Assembly: GCA_024684065.1 (NCBI GenBank)
Contig: JAIKXO010000117.1
Coordinates: 1 to 55,360 of the forward strand
Source of the DNA: Lachnospiraceae bacterium
GTDB taxonomy: Bacteria; Bacillota_A; Clostridia; Lachnospirales; Lachnospiraceae
Length of the DNA: 55,360 nt
Reading direction: 5' to 3'
Numbering within the stretch: position 1 is the stretch's first letter; every line of letters begins with the position of its first letter. Below are positions 42,710-51,004 of the stretch, piece after piece. Both the position numbers and the translations under genes were made by a program. The notes under the pieces are model-generated. The model made no database searches. It had not been told where the DNA came from and saw only the letters and a program-made list of their open reading frames with translations.

Positions 42710-43402
42710 ATGAACGGAAACGGCGGCGAACTCAGATTCAGGCATGAGATGAAACATATAATAAACCCAATGGACCGGCTTATGCTCAGACAGCGCCTGA
42801 GGGCCGTTGCGCAGACAGACCCTCACGCAAGCGGCGGAGTGTATCATATCCGAAGCCTGTATTTTGATAATATATATGATAAGGCTCTTACGGAGAAGAC
42901 CGAGGGTACAAGCAAAAGGGAAAAATTCAGGATACGTTACTATAACAGGGATACCGGCTTCATACATCTTGAGAAGAAAAGCAAGATAGTGAACCTCTGC
43001 AACAAGCAGAGCGCCCGCATCACTGCGGAAGAAGCGGACCGCATCGTAAACGGTGAACTTGACTGGATGGTTTACAGCGATAAGCCGCTTGTACGTGAGC
43101 TTTACACCAAGATGCGCTCACAGGGACTTAAGCCCAGAACAATAGTTGATTATACGAGGGATCCCTACATATATGAGCCGGGAAACGTACGCATCACCAT
43201 CGATTACGATATCAGGACAGGCTTAAGATGCACGGATTTCCTGAATAGGGACTGTGTGACGGTACCTGCCGGCGACCCCGTGATAATACTGGAGGTTAAA
43301 TGGGATGAATACCTTCCGGATATCATAAGGGACATCATCCAGCTGAAGGACAGGCGTACGGGCGGATTCTCAAAATACGCGGCCTGCAGGCTGTATATGT
43401 AG
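42710..43402 (+). CDS. VTC-domain protein, putative polyphosphate polymerase
   Basis: 230 aa. The VTC tunnel domain is recognised from ELRFRHEMKHII, YHIRSLYFDNIYD, KREKFRIRYYN and LEKKSKI, whose basic residues would bind the triphosphate, and the late Glu in VIILEVKWDEYLP for metal. Members synthesise or handle polyphosphate, though in bacteria with DUF4956 neighbours the physiological role is not settled. AAAGGAG precedes the start. First gene of a conserved three-gene cluster. Confidence 0.88.
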   Translation: MNGNGGELRFRHEMKHIINPMDRLMLRQRLRAVAQTDPHASGGVYHIRSLYFDNIYDKALTEKTEGTSKREKFRIRYYNRDTGFIHLEKKSKIVNLCNKQSARITAEEADRIVNGELDWMVYSDKPLVRELYTKMRSQGLKPRTIVDYTRDPYIYEPGNVRITIDYDIRTGLRCTDFLNRDCVTVPAGDPVIILEVKWDEYLPDIIRDIIQLKDRRTGGFSKYAACRLYM

Positions 43403-43495
43403 CACGCCGTTTATGGAGGCATTCCTTAAAAAGCCGTATCCGCTTCGGGGCAGCTGCCTTTATATAAGAGAAGCCTTCTGTCTGCAAAATTGCAG

Positions 43496-43526
43496 GTCAG
43501 ATATTTCAGGGGCAATAACCCCTTTT
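43496..43526 (+). repeat. Family-D repeat, partial copy
   Basis: Right half of the element: GTCAGATATTTCAGGGGC, then AATAACCCC and TTTT. Confidence 0.75.
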
Positions 43527-43530
43527 AAAA

Positions 43531-43587
43531 GGAACCCTCGACTCTGAAGAGGGTATGTCAGATATTTCAGGGGCAATAACCCCTTTT
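43531..43587 (+). repeat. Family-D repeat, full copy
   Basis: GGAACCCTCGACTCTGAAGA, GGGTATGTCAG, then ATTTCAGGGGCAATAACCCC. Read in one frame it gives GTLDSEEGMSDISGAITP, matching the peptide coded inside the beta-glucuronidase gene. Confidence 0.82.
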
Positions 43588-43609
43588 TAAATAAGGAGGA
43601 AAGATCATC

Positions 43610-44281
43610 ATGAGTTTCAACGATATTTTTAAATCAAGCTTTATTGAAAACGTAACCAGCATAAGCATCCTGGACATGGTGCTTGCCATGGCACTGGCAT
43701 TCTGCCTCGGACTGTTTATTTTCTTTATCTATAAAAAGACCTATTCCGGCGTGATGTATTCGGCAGGCTTCGGAACAACGCTCATAGCCCTTACGATGAT
43801 AACAACGTTAGTTATCCTTGCGGTAACCTCGAACGTAGTACTCTCGCTTGGTATGGTCGGTGCTCTTTCCATTGTCCGTTTCCGTACTGCAATAAAGGAG
43901 CCGCTTGATATTGCCTTCCTGTTCTGGTCCATAGCCGCAGGCATTGTCCTCGCAGCGGGAATGATACCTCTTGCCGTGTTCGGCAGTATCATAATAGGAA
44001 TCGTCCTACTTGTTTTTGTAAACAGAAAAGAAAATACAAACCCCTACATCCTTGTGGTAAGCTGCCGGGATAAGGATATTGAAAAGGCAGTGACTTCTTA
44101 CCTTGATAATAAATCAAAAAGAAGCGTCGTAAAGTCCAAGACCGTACAGAAGGGAAATATCGAGCTTAACCTTGAAGTAAGGATAAAGGACGATAACACC
44201 GATTTTGTTAACGACATAGCGGATATGGAAGGCGTAAACAGTGCCGTTCTGGTAAGCTATAACGGGGAATACATGGGGTAA
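43610..44281 (+). CDS. DUF4956-family membrane protein
   Basis: 223 aa. Four transmembrane helices occupy about residues 20-145 (MVLAMALAFCLGLFIFFIY, TLIALTMITTLVILAV, LDIAFLFWSIAAGIVLAAGM, FGSIIIGIVLLVFV), with VGALSIVRFRTAIKEP in a loop, a family signature. A cytoplasmic domain of about 75 residues follows. AAGGAGG precedes the start. DUF4956 genes are commonly found beside VTC-type genes; the biochemical role is unknown to me. Confidence 0.9.
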   Translation: MSFNDIFKSSFIENVTSISILDMVLAMALAFCLGLFIFFIYKKTYSGVMYSAGFGTTLIALTMITTLVILAVTSNVVLSLGMVGALSIVRFRTAIKEPLDIAFLFWSIAAGIVLAAGMIPLAVFGSIIIGIVLLVFVNRKENTNPYILVVSCRDKDIEKAVTSYLDNKSKRSVVKSKTVQKGNIELNLEVRIKDDNTDFVNDIADMEGVNSAVLVSYNGEYMG

Positions 44282-44287
44282 ACTTCG

Positions 44288-46456
44288 ATGACTGCAAATA
44301 AAAATATAGATAAGGTCTGTATCGCCGTCATCCTTATAGCTGTCATCCTTACAATATTGTTTATGGCGGGAACGGTGTTCGGGATCGAGCCCGTAGTCGA
44401 TATGGATGCCGAAAGCTACGACGGACCTGAATATGTGACCGCAAACGACCTGAACGGAGCATGGGATACGTCGGATGCAACCCTGATAACCTTAAACGGA
44501 GATTCGATCCTCGTTGACGGCAATGGGGCATATGTTAACGGTTCCGATATCGTTATATCAAACGGCGGATATTACGTCATATCAGGCACGCTTGATAACG
44601 GCCGGATCATAGTCGATTCATTCGCAAGCTCCAAGATCTGGATCATGCTTGACAGCGTGAACCTGTATTGCGAAGATGATGCCTGTATAAGGGTAGAGGA
44701 AGCTGACAAGGTATTCATAACCCTTGCGGAGGGAAGCGTTAATACCGTATCCGGAGGAGTATCATACTCGGAAACCGCGATAGAGGACGGGGCGGAAGCC
44801 GTCATTTTCTCCCATGACGACCTTACGATCAACGGAAGCGGAACTCTAAACGTAAACGCGGAATACAGGCACGGGATAAAGGCAAATGACGATTTCGTCC
44901 TTGCAGGAGCAACAGTGGAAATAAACTCCGTACAGGATGCGATCCACGTTAATGAGGACGTGGCCATTGTAAACGCCGCCCTTACGATCGATGCGGGAGA
45001 TGACGCGGTATCGACAGAGGGCACCATCAACATCGAAAATTCCGATATCCTGATAAACAAATGTTATGAAGGCCTTGAAGCGAAATATATAAATGTATAC
45101 AGCGGAAATATCGAGATATATCCCTCGGATGACGGCTTCAACGCTTCGGGAGACGAAGCGTCCGGTTTTGGCTTCGGCGCTCCCGGCGGTATGGGAGGAG
45201 GACCGGGAGGCTTCAGAGGGACCTCTGCAGATGCGGATTCAGATAATAGCGATTTGTCCGGCAACAATGCTGACCCTTTGGCAAATAAGACAGGCAACGA
45301 CACGATAACGCCTGTAAACGACAGCGGAGAACAGGACGGCACAGCATCGGCTTTTGCACAGCAGGATTCTTCGTCGGCTTCCTCGCAGACAGACTCATCA
45401 GCTCCCTCACAGGATGAGGAATCGGAGGAGCTTCCGTATATCAGGATATATGACGGGAATATCAGGATAATAAACGAGGCTGCCATGGATTCCGACGGAC
45501 TCGACAGCAACGGCGATATTTACATTTACGGCGGAAATATATTCATAAGCTTAAAGAGCAGCGGACCAAGCAACGCGATAGATTACGGGAGCGAAAGCGG
45601 AGGAGTATGCGTTATAGACGGTGGCACAGTCATAGCCTGCGGAAGCAGTTCCATGGCGGAGAGTTTTGACTCAATATCCACCCAGGCTTCAATAATGTAT
45701 ACGATAAGCGGCGGAGTCGAAGCCGGCTCGACGATATCCTTAGAAACAGAGGATGGACAGACCCTGTTAAACGCCGAAATTCCCTGTGATTTTTCCTGCG
45801 CGATACTAAGCTGCCCTGAAATGAAGACAGGAGATACCTATCTGGTTACCCTGGACGATCAGGCGGATGATATCACCCTTCAGGAAATCTCCTCTTCCTT
45901 CGGGGATGCGCAGGGCTCAGGCTTTGGGGGACCTATGAATTTTAACGATATGAAGGACCACGATTCTTTCAGTCAGGGGCGCTCGGGCATGCGCGATCCC
46001 GGCGGTTCATCGGAGGATTCCGAAACTTCCGGGGCGAATTCCGAAAGAAGCCGGGGACACCGTAAACAGAACAGTGGAAGCCTGTCCGGTGACTCCGTAC
46101 AAAGCGAGACTGATATATCGGATACAGACGGTTCAGGTTCAACATCAGAAACCGGGAATATGGCACCCCCTGACCCTGCTGACATGGATGAAATGCCGCC
46201 CGGGTCTGATGGCATGACGCCTCCCGATTTCGATAACATGCCTTCGGATTTTGAGGGCACGGCACCTCCCGATTTCGGTAACATGCCTTCGGGAATGCCC
46301 GGCAGACCCGGTCAGGTAACACAGGAAGAGACAGCTTTCACATTCCCGGGGAAGGCATTAAGCGAATACAGCAGCACAACCTGGATCGAGATCACCTTAT
46401 CCGCGCTGGCCCTGGCCGCAGGGTTATTATTCGCAAAGAAATACCGCAGGCGGTGA
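44288..46456 (+). CDS. Cthe_2159-like carbohydrate-binding surface protein
   Basis: 722 aa. An N-terminal helix (VCIAVILIAVILTILFMAGT) leads into a right-handed beta-helix of the Cthe_2159 kind (residues about 50-280 and 370-500: DDACIRVEEADKVFITLAEG, DGLDSNGDIYIYGGNIFI), a family reported to bind acidic polysaccharide or cellulose. A Ser/Asp/Gly-rich insert splits the helix at about 285-370. A long disordered tail has PPDF-x-NMPS repeats, and a C-terminal helix ends in KKYRRR. It is likely membrane-anchored and exposed outside. It starts 6 bp after the DUF4956 gene with a weak site, so it is probably coupled. Confidence 0.82.
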   Translation: MTANKNIDKVCIAVILIAVILTILFMAGTVFGIEPVVDMDAESYDGPEYVTANDLNGAWDTSDATLITLNGDSILVDGNGAYVNGSDIVISNGGYYVISGTLDNGRIIVDSFASSKIWIMLDSVNLYCEDDACIRVEEADKVFITLAEGSVNTVSGGVSYSETAIEDGAEAVIFSHDDLTINGSGTLNVNAEYRHGIKANDDFVLAGATVEINSVQDAIHVNEDVAIVNAALTIDAGDDAVSTEGTINIENSDILINKCYEGLEAKYINVYSGNIEIYPSDDGFNASGDEASGFGFGAPGGMGGGPGGFRGTSADADSDNSDLSGNNADPLANKTGNDTITPVNDSGEQDGTASAFAQQDSSSASSQTDSSAPSQDEESEELPYIRIYDGNIRIINEAAMDSDGLDSNGDIYIYGGNIFISLKSSGPSNAIDYGSESGGVCVIDGGTVIACGSSSMAESFDSISTQASIMYTISGGVEAGSTISLETEDGQTLLNAEIPCDFSCAILSCPEMKTGDTYLVTLDDQADDITLQEISSSFGDAQGSGFGGPMNFNDMKDHDSFSQGRSGMRDPGGSSEDSETSGANSERSRGHRKQNSGSLSGDSVQSETDISDTDGSGSTSETGNMAPPDPADMDEMPPGSDGMTPPDFDNMPSDFEGTAPPDFGNMPSGMPGRPGQVTQEETAFTFPGKALSEYSSTTWIEITLSALALAAGLLFAKKYRRR

Positions 46457-46476
46457 ATAATATGGAAATGCTGATC

Positions 46477-46536
46477 AAAGCGGAAGTAAAAAATGGGAAC
46501 CTGTTTTCAGGGTTCTCGTTTTTTTTACTTCTGCTT
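46477..46536. terminator. Bidirectional terminator between convergent genes
   Basis: Long imperfect stem: AAAGCGGAAGTAAAAAA and GGGAACC pair with GGGTTCTC and TTTTTTTTACTTCTGCTTT. It lies between the Cthe_2159-like gene and the alpha/beta hydrolase gene and serves both. Confidence 0.82.
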
Positions 46537-46566
46537 TATCTTCTGGCATCCGTTCCGGACGGCCAT

Positions 46567-47247
46567 TTAGCTTTGCAAAAAATCCAGAACCACTCTGTTA
46601 AACTCTCCGGGATGTTTATTTGCTATAAAATGATCTCCTTTAATGAATACGAGTTCAGCACCGGCAATACTGTCCGCGATCAGTTTAGTATGTTCTTTCC
46701 GGATCATGTCATTGGTTCCCGCAATAACAAGTGTCTTCGCCCGGATTGAGGCAAGTTCACCGGGTTTCACATCCGGCTCGTTTACCATCAGTCCAAGCAT
46801 CTCCGCATTATGTCTGGCTTGGTCGCTTTTACCGGCAAATCTCTTTGCGATTTTATATCCTATCTCAATGGGAATCTGAATTGTCCGCTTTACGCCATCC
46901 GGGCTCAGATTCGCCCCGTTAAGTATCAGCCGGTTTATACGGTCCGGGTATCTGAGGGCAAACGCCATGGCAATGTTCCCGCCATCCGAAAAGCCAAGCA
47001 GATGAGCTTTTTTAATCTGCTGTTCATCCATAAATCCCAGCAGATCATCCGCAAATTGCTTTATTGTAAAAGGCATATTCCCTCTGGGCGTCTTTCCGTG
47101 TCCTCTGGTATCTATCGCATACACATGATAAAACCTTGAGAAATCGTCGATCTGTCCCTGAAAATATTCACAGCTTTCTCCATTCCCATGTAGCAGGATA
47201 ACAGGCTCTCCCTGACCCTTTTGTATGAAAAAATGTTTGATGTCCAT
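46567..47247 (-). CDS. Alpha/beta hydrolase
   Basis: 226 aa, cytoplasmic. HGNGES is the oxyanion-hole region, GFSDGG the nucleophile elbow with Ser, GTNDM carries the acid and GDHF the catalytic His. This is a complete triad. AAAGGAG, which forms the end of a family-E repeat, serves as ribosome binding site. Substrate cannot be read from the sequence; esterase or C-C hydrolase are both possible. Confidence 0.88.
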   Translation of the reverse strand: MDIKHFFIQKGQGEPVILLHGNGESCEYFQGQIDDFSRFYHVYAIDTRGHGKTPRGNMPFTIKQFADDLLGFMDEQQIKKAHLLGFSDGGNIAMAFALRYPDRINRLILNGANLSPDGVKRTIQIPIEIGYKIAKRFAGKSDQARHNAEMLGLMVNEPDVKPGELASIRAKTLVIAGTNDMIRKEHTKLIADSIAGAELVFIKGDHFIANKHPGEFNRVVLDFLQS

Positions 47248-47260
47248 GTATCGACTGCTC

Positions 47261-47387
47261 CTTTAAATCGGCCGGCTCAGGCTCCGGTCTGCAATGAATC
47301 ATCAGGTGCCCGTTACATCCTGAACAATTAAGGATGCCACGGCTTAAAGCATCTTAGCTAAGGAAACGCTTTATTCAGCGTTTCTAA
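47261..47387 (-). repeat. Family-E direct repeat, left copy
   Basis: About 125 bp, including GCTCCTTTAAATCGG, GGCTCAGGCTCCGGTCTGCA, CATCAGGTGCCCGTTACATC and a GAAACGC/GCGTTTC hairpin. It fills the gap from the hydrolase start to the stop of the AAA/DUF234 ATPase gene. Confidence 0.88.
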
Positions 47388-48811
47388 TCCTCAAAAAGGT
47401 CATCAAGTGTTATTGTATCAGTAATATAGGAAGTATAAGCCGTTTTGGACAGTCCCCTGGCTGAAATCATTATAATTTTTAATGCTTGTGATGTCCCCGT
47501 TTTCTTCTTAAAAACATCCCTTTTCCTTATAAGTTGCTGTTCATACGCTGCATCTATCTCAAATGGTTTGTTTGTATATTTAATCTCACACAGATTTGTG
47601 ATCCTGTCGGCTCTTTCAATCACCATATCGATTTGAGCCCGCTCATTCTTATCATCCTCAGAATTATACCAGGGATAATACTCTGTCTTTACACCACTGA
47701 TCCCGAGTGCCGACTTTATGCTGTTTATGTTGTTAAAACATAATATCTCGAATGCCTGTCCTCTCCAGTTATCATATCTTCCCGCATCGCTTATCATATC
47801 CTCATAGCTGTCAATCTGTTTTTCCTTTGACAAATAATGATAATGAAACTGCAAAAACGGATCCATTAGCTGAACATATAAAGGATTGTATTCTTCATAA
47901 TTTTTTTTGTACTCTATTATATATCCGCAATCTGCAAGATCCTGTATCGCTCTTGAATATGTTCCGTTAGAGGCTCCTGTTTCCTCCTGCAATTTTGATT
48001 TTTTTATCCCGTACTTTGCAAATGCAAGCTTTGACAGAATCTGTCCATATACAGGTGATTCGCTAAGCGTTGCTTCGAGCAGTCTTTTCGTCTCATCTCT
48101 ATAAAGTGCATCTTTATTAAACAGCAACCTGTTTATATTCTGAGTAAGGCTATGAGATGTGTTCATCAGATCAAAGAAAAACGGAAGCCCTCCAAATATC
48201 ATCTGGCATTCGGCTATCTGTTCTCTTGACCAGCCAAATTCTCTGTCTTTGAAAAAAGCTTCTGTTTCTGCAAGAGTAAATGGCTCTATACAGATCTTCC
48301 TTGTAACCCGCTGAAACATATTCCCGGTATTTTTTATTACATTCTTTATGATCCATGAAGTTGCCGAACCGCAAATTATAAAAACAATATCTCCGTCCAG
48401 AGTTCCTCTGCGATTCCAAAATTCTTCAAATGCGACCAGAAAATCAGATCTTTTCGTCGCAAACCATGGAAACTCATCTAAGAATACTATCTTTTTTCCA
48501 TTTGGAGAACGACGTACCGAATCCCTTGATAATATTTTATCCAGCCTCGAAAATGCCTCGAACCAGTCTTTAGGCGTACTCTTTATATCATCTCCGTACT
48601 CGGTCAGCCTTTGCCCAAATGATTTAAGCTGCTGCTTTGCCGTGCCTTTTTCCAATCCCACAGCTCTGAAAGCAAACTCCCTGAAGGTCTGCTCTACCAA
48701 AAATGTCTTGCCGACTCTTCGTCTGCCATAGACGCAGATGAGTTCTGACTTCTTTGACCTTTCACTATATTCAAGCTCTTTTTTTTCTTCTTTTCTACTT
48801 ATGATCTTCAT
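47384..48811 (-). CDS. AAA ATPase with C-terminal DUF234 nuclease-like domain
   Basis: 475 aa. Walker A is GRRRVGKT and Walker B is KIVFLDEFPWF in the N-terminal ATPase domain of the archaeal-ATPase type. A winged helix (KSKLQEETGASNGTYSRAI) lies in the middle. The C-terminal DUF234 domain has AQIDMVI and CEIKYTNKPF, a D...ExK arrangement as in PD-(D/E)xK nucleases. Role unknown; such genes spread widely and are found singly. The start at 48811 has GGTGGGA upstream. Its own promoter and a perfect 18-bp inverted repeat precede it, and direct repeats of about 125 bp flank the whole unit. Confidence 0.87.
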   Translation of the reverse strand: MKIISRKEEKKELEYSERSKKSELICVYGRRRVGKTFLVEQTFREFAFRAVGLEKGTAKQQLKSFGQRLTEYGDDIKSTPKDWFEAFSRLDKILSRDSVRRSPNGKKIVFLDEFPWFATKRSDFLVAFEEFWNRRGTLDGDIVFIICGSATSWIIKNVIKNTGNMFQRVTRKICIEPFTLAETEAFFKDREFGWSREQIAECQMIFGGLPFFFDLMNTSHSLTQNINRLLFNKDALYRDETKRLLEATLSESPVYGQILSKLAFAKYGIKKSKLQEETGASNGTYSRAIQDLADCGYIIEYKKNYEEYNPLYVQLMDPFLQFHYHYLSKEKQIDSYEDMISDAGRYDNWRGQAFEILCFNNINSIKSALGISGVKTEYYPWYNSEDDKNERAQIDMVIERADRITNLCEIKYTNKPFEIDAAYEQQLIRKRDVFKKKTGTSQALKIIMISARGLSKTAYTSYITDTITLDDLFED

Positions 48812-48841
48812 AAAACTTCCCACCATAAAATATTTAATTCA

Positions 48842-48870
48842 ATTATAATACTTTCCCCATATATAATCAA
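48842..48870 (-). promoter_or_regulatory. SigmaA-type promoter of the AAA/DUF234 gene
   Basis: TTGATT (48870-48865), 17-bp spacer, TATAAT (48847-48842). The spacer contains GGGGAAAGT, the core of the inverted repeat next to it. Confidence 0.8.
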
Positions 48871-48880
48871 GTTCCGGTCA

Positions 48881-48927
48881 TATAATTGGGGAAAGTTGCA
48901 TATTCTATACAACTTTCCCCAATTATA
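48881..48927. promoter_or_regulatory. Perfect 18-bp inverted repeat, probable operator
   Basis: Arms TATAATTGGGGAAAGTTG and CAACTTTCCCCAATTATA flank an 11-nt loop, just upstream of the promoter. The core GGGGAAAGT recurs inside the promoter spacer. Confidence 0.75.
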
Positions 48928-48976
48928 AGTGCATGCTGCTCTTGTTTACTTTCAACCGACTTACACTGGGTTAACC

Positions 48977-49107
48977 GCTCCTTTAAATCGGACGGCTCAG
49001 GCTCCGGTCTGCAATGAACCATCAGGTGCCCGTTACATCCCAAACACTTATGGATGCCGCGGCATAAAGCATCATAGCTAAAGAAATGCATCAATCAACG
49101 TTTCTTA
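48977..49107 (-). repeat. Family-E direct repeat, right copy
   Basis: Same orientation and about 85% identical by eye to the left copy at 47261, running from GCTCCTTTAAATCGG to AACGTTTCTTA at the stop of the LuxR-type gene. Confidence 0.87.
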
Positions 49108-49332
49108 TAAAAACAGATCCCTGAATTCCTTTCTGCCCGGAACCCATGCCTTCTGATAAATATGGCTGAAATGGTTCTTGACCGTTTGTTCACTGATCCC
49201 AAACATATACGCAATTCTTCTGTTGGAAAATCCGGACACCTTCAGGTAGCCCAGTTCAAGCTCCCGTTTTGTAAGTCCGAGTTTACGGGCGGTCTCAAGG
49301 TACTTTTTCTTAGTAATCTCAGAATCATTCAT
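49105..49332 (-). CDS. Stand-alone LuxR-type helix-turn-helix protein
   Basis: 75 aa, little more than the GerE/LuxR DNA-binding domain: LTKRELELGYLKVSGFSNRR followed by IAYMFGISEQTVKNHFSHIY. No receiver or ligand domain. The ATG overlaps the end of the membrane-protein gene by 8 bp, so translation is probably coupled. Perhaps the membrane partner controls its activity by holding or releasing it (inference). Confidence 0.85.
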   Translation of the reverse strand: MNDSEITKKKYLETARKLGLTKRELELGYLKVSGFSNRRIAYMFGISEQTVKNHFSHIYQKAWVPGRKEFRDLFL

Positions 49333-49804
49333 CCCCCAGATCCATTTCCTCGTTCATTTTTCTTTCTGCGTTCAGTTTAAGAGGCATAAGGAAAAATTCA
49401 ATAACAACTGCATAAAAACCTGAGAGAAAACATACCGCCAGGTTCGGACCGATCATAGAAGGCGTATCCAGTCTTCCCAACAGCAGGATTCCCGATATTA
49501 TGACCGCAAACAGTGCTCCGTATACTGTCAGCTTCTGCACCGCCCCAACCGCACCGATTATATTCTTAAGCTCCAGAAGACTGTAATCTGTTATTCCCAC
49601 GGAAAATGATTTAATAAAATCTTTCCATTCGCCCATAATGATCATTCCCGGTATCATGATCAGTAAAATACAAAGCAGAGATGGCAGATCGAGAAACCAG
49701 ACAACCGATGAAAGTCCCCAGCCGGATAAAAGGATGATAAATAAGAATATCGCCAGAAAAAGTACTGATTCACCAAGCAGTACCATTCGTATATTTTTCT
49801 TCAT
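49325..49804 (-). CDS. Small membrane protein resembling MotA/TolQ, partner of the LuxR-type protein
   Basis: 159 aa with four transmembrane helices. FLDLPSLLCILLIMIPGMII and the pair IGAVGAVQKLTVYGALFAVI / GPNLAVCFLSGFYAVVIEFF resemble helices of MotA-type proton-channel proteins. The large cytoplasmic domain of MotA is absent, and no MotB-like gene is nearby. CGGAGG precedes the start. It could be a membrane sensor coupled to the overlapping LuxR-type gene. Confidence 0.7.
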   Translation of the reverse strand: MKKNIRMVLLGESVLFLAIFLFIILLSGWGLSSVVWFLDLPSLLCILLIMIPGMIIMGEWKDFIKSFSVGITDYSLLELKNIIGAVGAVQKLTVYGALFAVIISGILLLGRLDTPSMIGPNLAVCFLSGFYAVVIEFFLMPLKLNAERKMNEEMDLGDE

Positions 49805-50154
49805 GACAGCACCTCCGATACGTTGATTATTGGTTCTGCATCAAACATATCACAGTCATTGAGAAAAATATATAGTACCTTTTCCGGCTTTGTAATACAG
49901 GTCTGCGAATATGGTCCGGATAATATTGATGATAAACAGCGAATATTATAATAATATCAGAGCTTCCTGTTTTCTGTTTCCTGATCAGAAAAGGCATTCG
50001 GAAAATCTATTCCGAATGCCCTTTGTTAATCTCTGCATATTATCTCCAAAGGCTTTGGATAAAACGTCTTAAACAAATGCTCCGCTACTCCAAGGTCCGA
50101 TTCTGCAAAAGAGAGCCATTCTTTCGCATCCATCACATTTATATCCGATGGCTG
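49805..50154. other. Intergenic region
   Basis: 350 bp without a recognisable gene. It contains the terminator at 49990-50020 and an A/T-rich stretch around 49930-49970 that may hold the promoter of the membrane-protein gene. Confidence 0.45.
49988..50020 (-). terminator. Terminator of the SPOR-like gene
   Basis: Perfect 11-bp stem GGCATTCGGAA/TTCCGAATGCC with a 6-nt loop. On the minus strand it is followed by TTTTCTG. It lies about 135 bp after the stop at 50155. Confidence 0.75.
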
Positions 50155-50916
50155 TCAATCCCACCAGTAGCATCCGTAAAACCTGTCGATATGGTCTCCG
50201 GTAATGCTTACCTCGAACACGCCCTGTAAGGCAGGCCCTTCCGACATATATTTATCCGGATCCGAATTCATAAGTTTATTATTCTGATTAAACCACTTCA
50301 GTACGGACTGGTTCTTTTTGTAATTTCCGAAACTGTCCATGTCACAGGTTTCATCGAATTCCGTATCCCTGTCAACGATAAGTGTCATTTCGCCAAGATC
50401 CTCGCCGGCAAGGCTCTCTACGGGAACATCATTAAGCACAACCTCTGATCTCGAAAAATCAATGTCCTCTTCAGAGTAGCAGTAATAATAGATCCGGTCC
50501 CCGATCCTCTCTCCGGAATATTTTACATATGCATCCTTATATCCGTCAGCCTTGACCTCCTTAAGAAGCTTGTCCGCTTCCTCCTTAGTCTCGCATTTTC
50601 CGGCAGTCACACAGTAGTACGGCTCCTTTGAAAGCTTGTCCCAGTCCGGCGCATATACGGTTGCGGCATCATATCCCTTATCGGACAGCTTTTCAACTAT
50701 GGCATCGGCATCCTCCCTGTCCTTATAGGCTTTGACCCATACGCCATAGAAGGGATCCTCCTTTATGAGGCTTTCTTCCTCTTTAACCGTCTCTTCTTTC
50801 TTTGATTTCTCACCCTTTTTTGAAGAGTTGTCCGTCCCGTTCTTCTTCGCAAAACCGGCTAAAGACACCATAACCATTGCTATAAGTAATAATAACTTTA
50901 CCTTTTTAATACTCAT
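50155..50916 (-). CDS. Secreted SPOR-like domain protein
   Basis: 253 aa. The signal peptide KVKLLLLIAMVMVSLAGFAK looks like a lipoprotein signal but the lipobox Cys is replaced by Phe. After a Lys/Glu/Ser-rich linker comes FYGVWVKAYKDREDADAIVE and YYCVTAGKCETKEEADKLLK, two repeats that together resemble one SPOR (peptidoglycan-binding) domain. The last 110 residues are acidic with no known family. AGGGA precedes the start. Probably exported; envelope location is inferred. Confidence 0.72.
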   Translation of the reverse strand: MSIKKVKLLLLIAMVMVSLAGFAKKNGTDNSSKKGEKSKKEETVKEEESLIKEDPFYGVWVKAYKDREDADAIVEKLSDKGYDAATVYAPDWDKLSKEPYYCVTAGKCETKEEADKLLKEVKADGYKDAYVKYSGERIGDRIYYYCYSEEDIDFSRSEVVLNDVPVESLAGEDLGEMTLIVDRDTEFDETCDMDSFGNYKKNQSVLKWFNQNNKLMNSDPDKYMSEGPALQGVFEVSITGDHIDRFYGCYWWD

Positions 50917-51004
50917 TATATCCCTGTATGATCCAATTATCAGCCGATGACCGGATCTTCTCCTTTCTCCCGGATCCCTGCCGGATTATCTACCTCCTCT
51001 ATTG

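Larger units (their letters stand above)
43403..43609. other. Gap carrying two family-D repeats
   Basis: GTCAGATATTTCAGGGGCAA occurs at 43496 and again at 43557, each followed by a GGGG/CCCC mini-hairpin. The second copy ends directly at the AAGGAGG site of the DUF4956 gene. Confidence 0.7.

Noticed and set aside
43496..43587. Two direct repeats about 61 bp apart, considered as a mini CRISPR
   Set aside because: Only two units, the spacer is itself part of the repeat element, other copies are dispersed and inverted, and no cas gene is present.
46453..46749. 98-codon plus-strand frame after the Cthe_2159-like gene
   Set aside because: It reads through a bidirectional terminator and then antisense to the alpha/beta hydrolase gene.
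48867..49094. 75-codon open frame upstream of the AAA/DUF234 gene
   Set aside because: It consists of the family-E repeat and the operator palindrome, with no coding character of its own.
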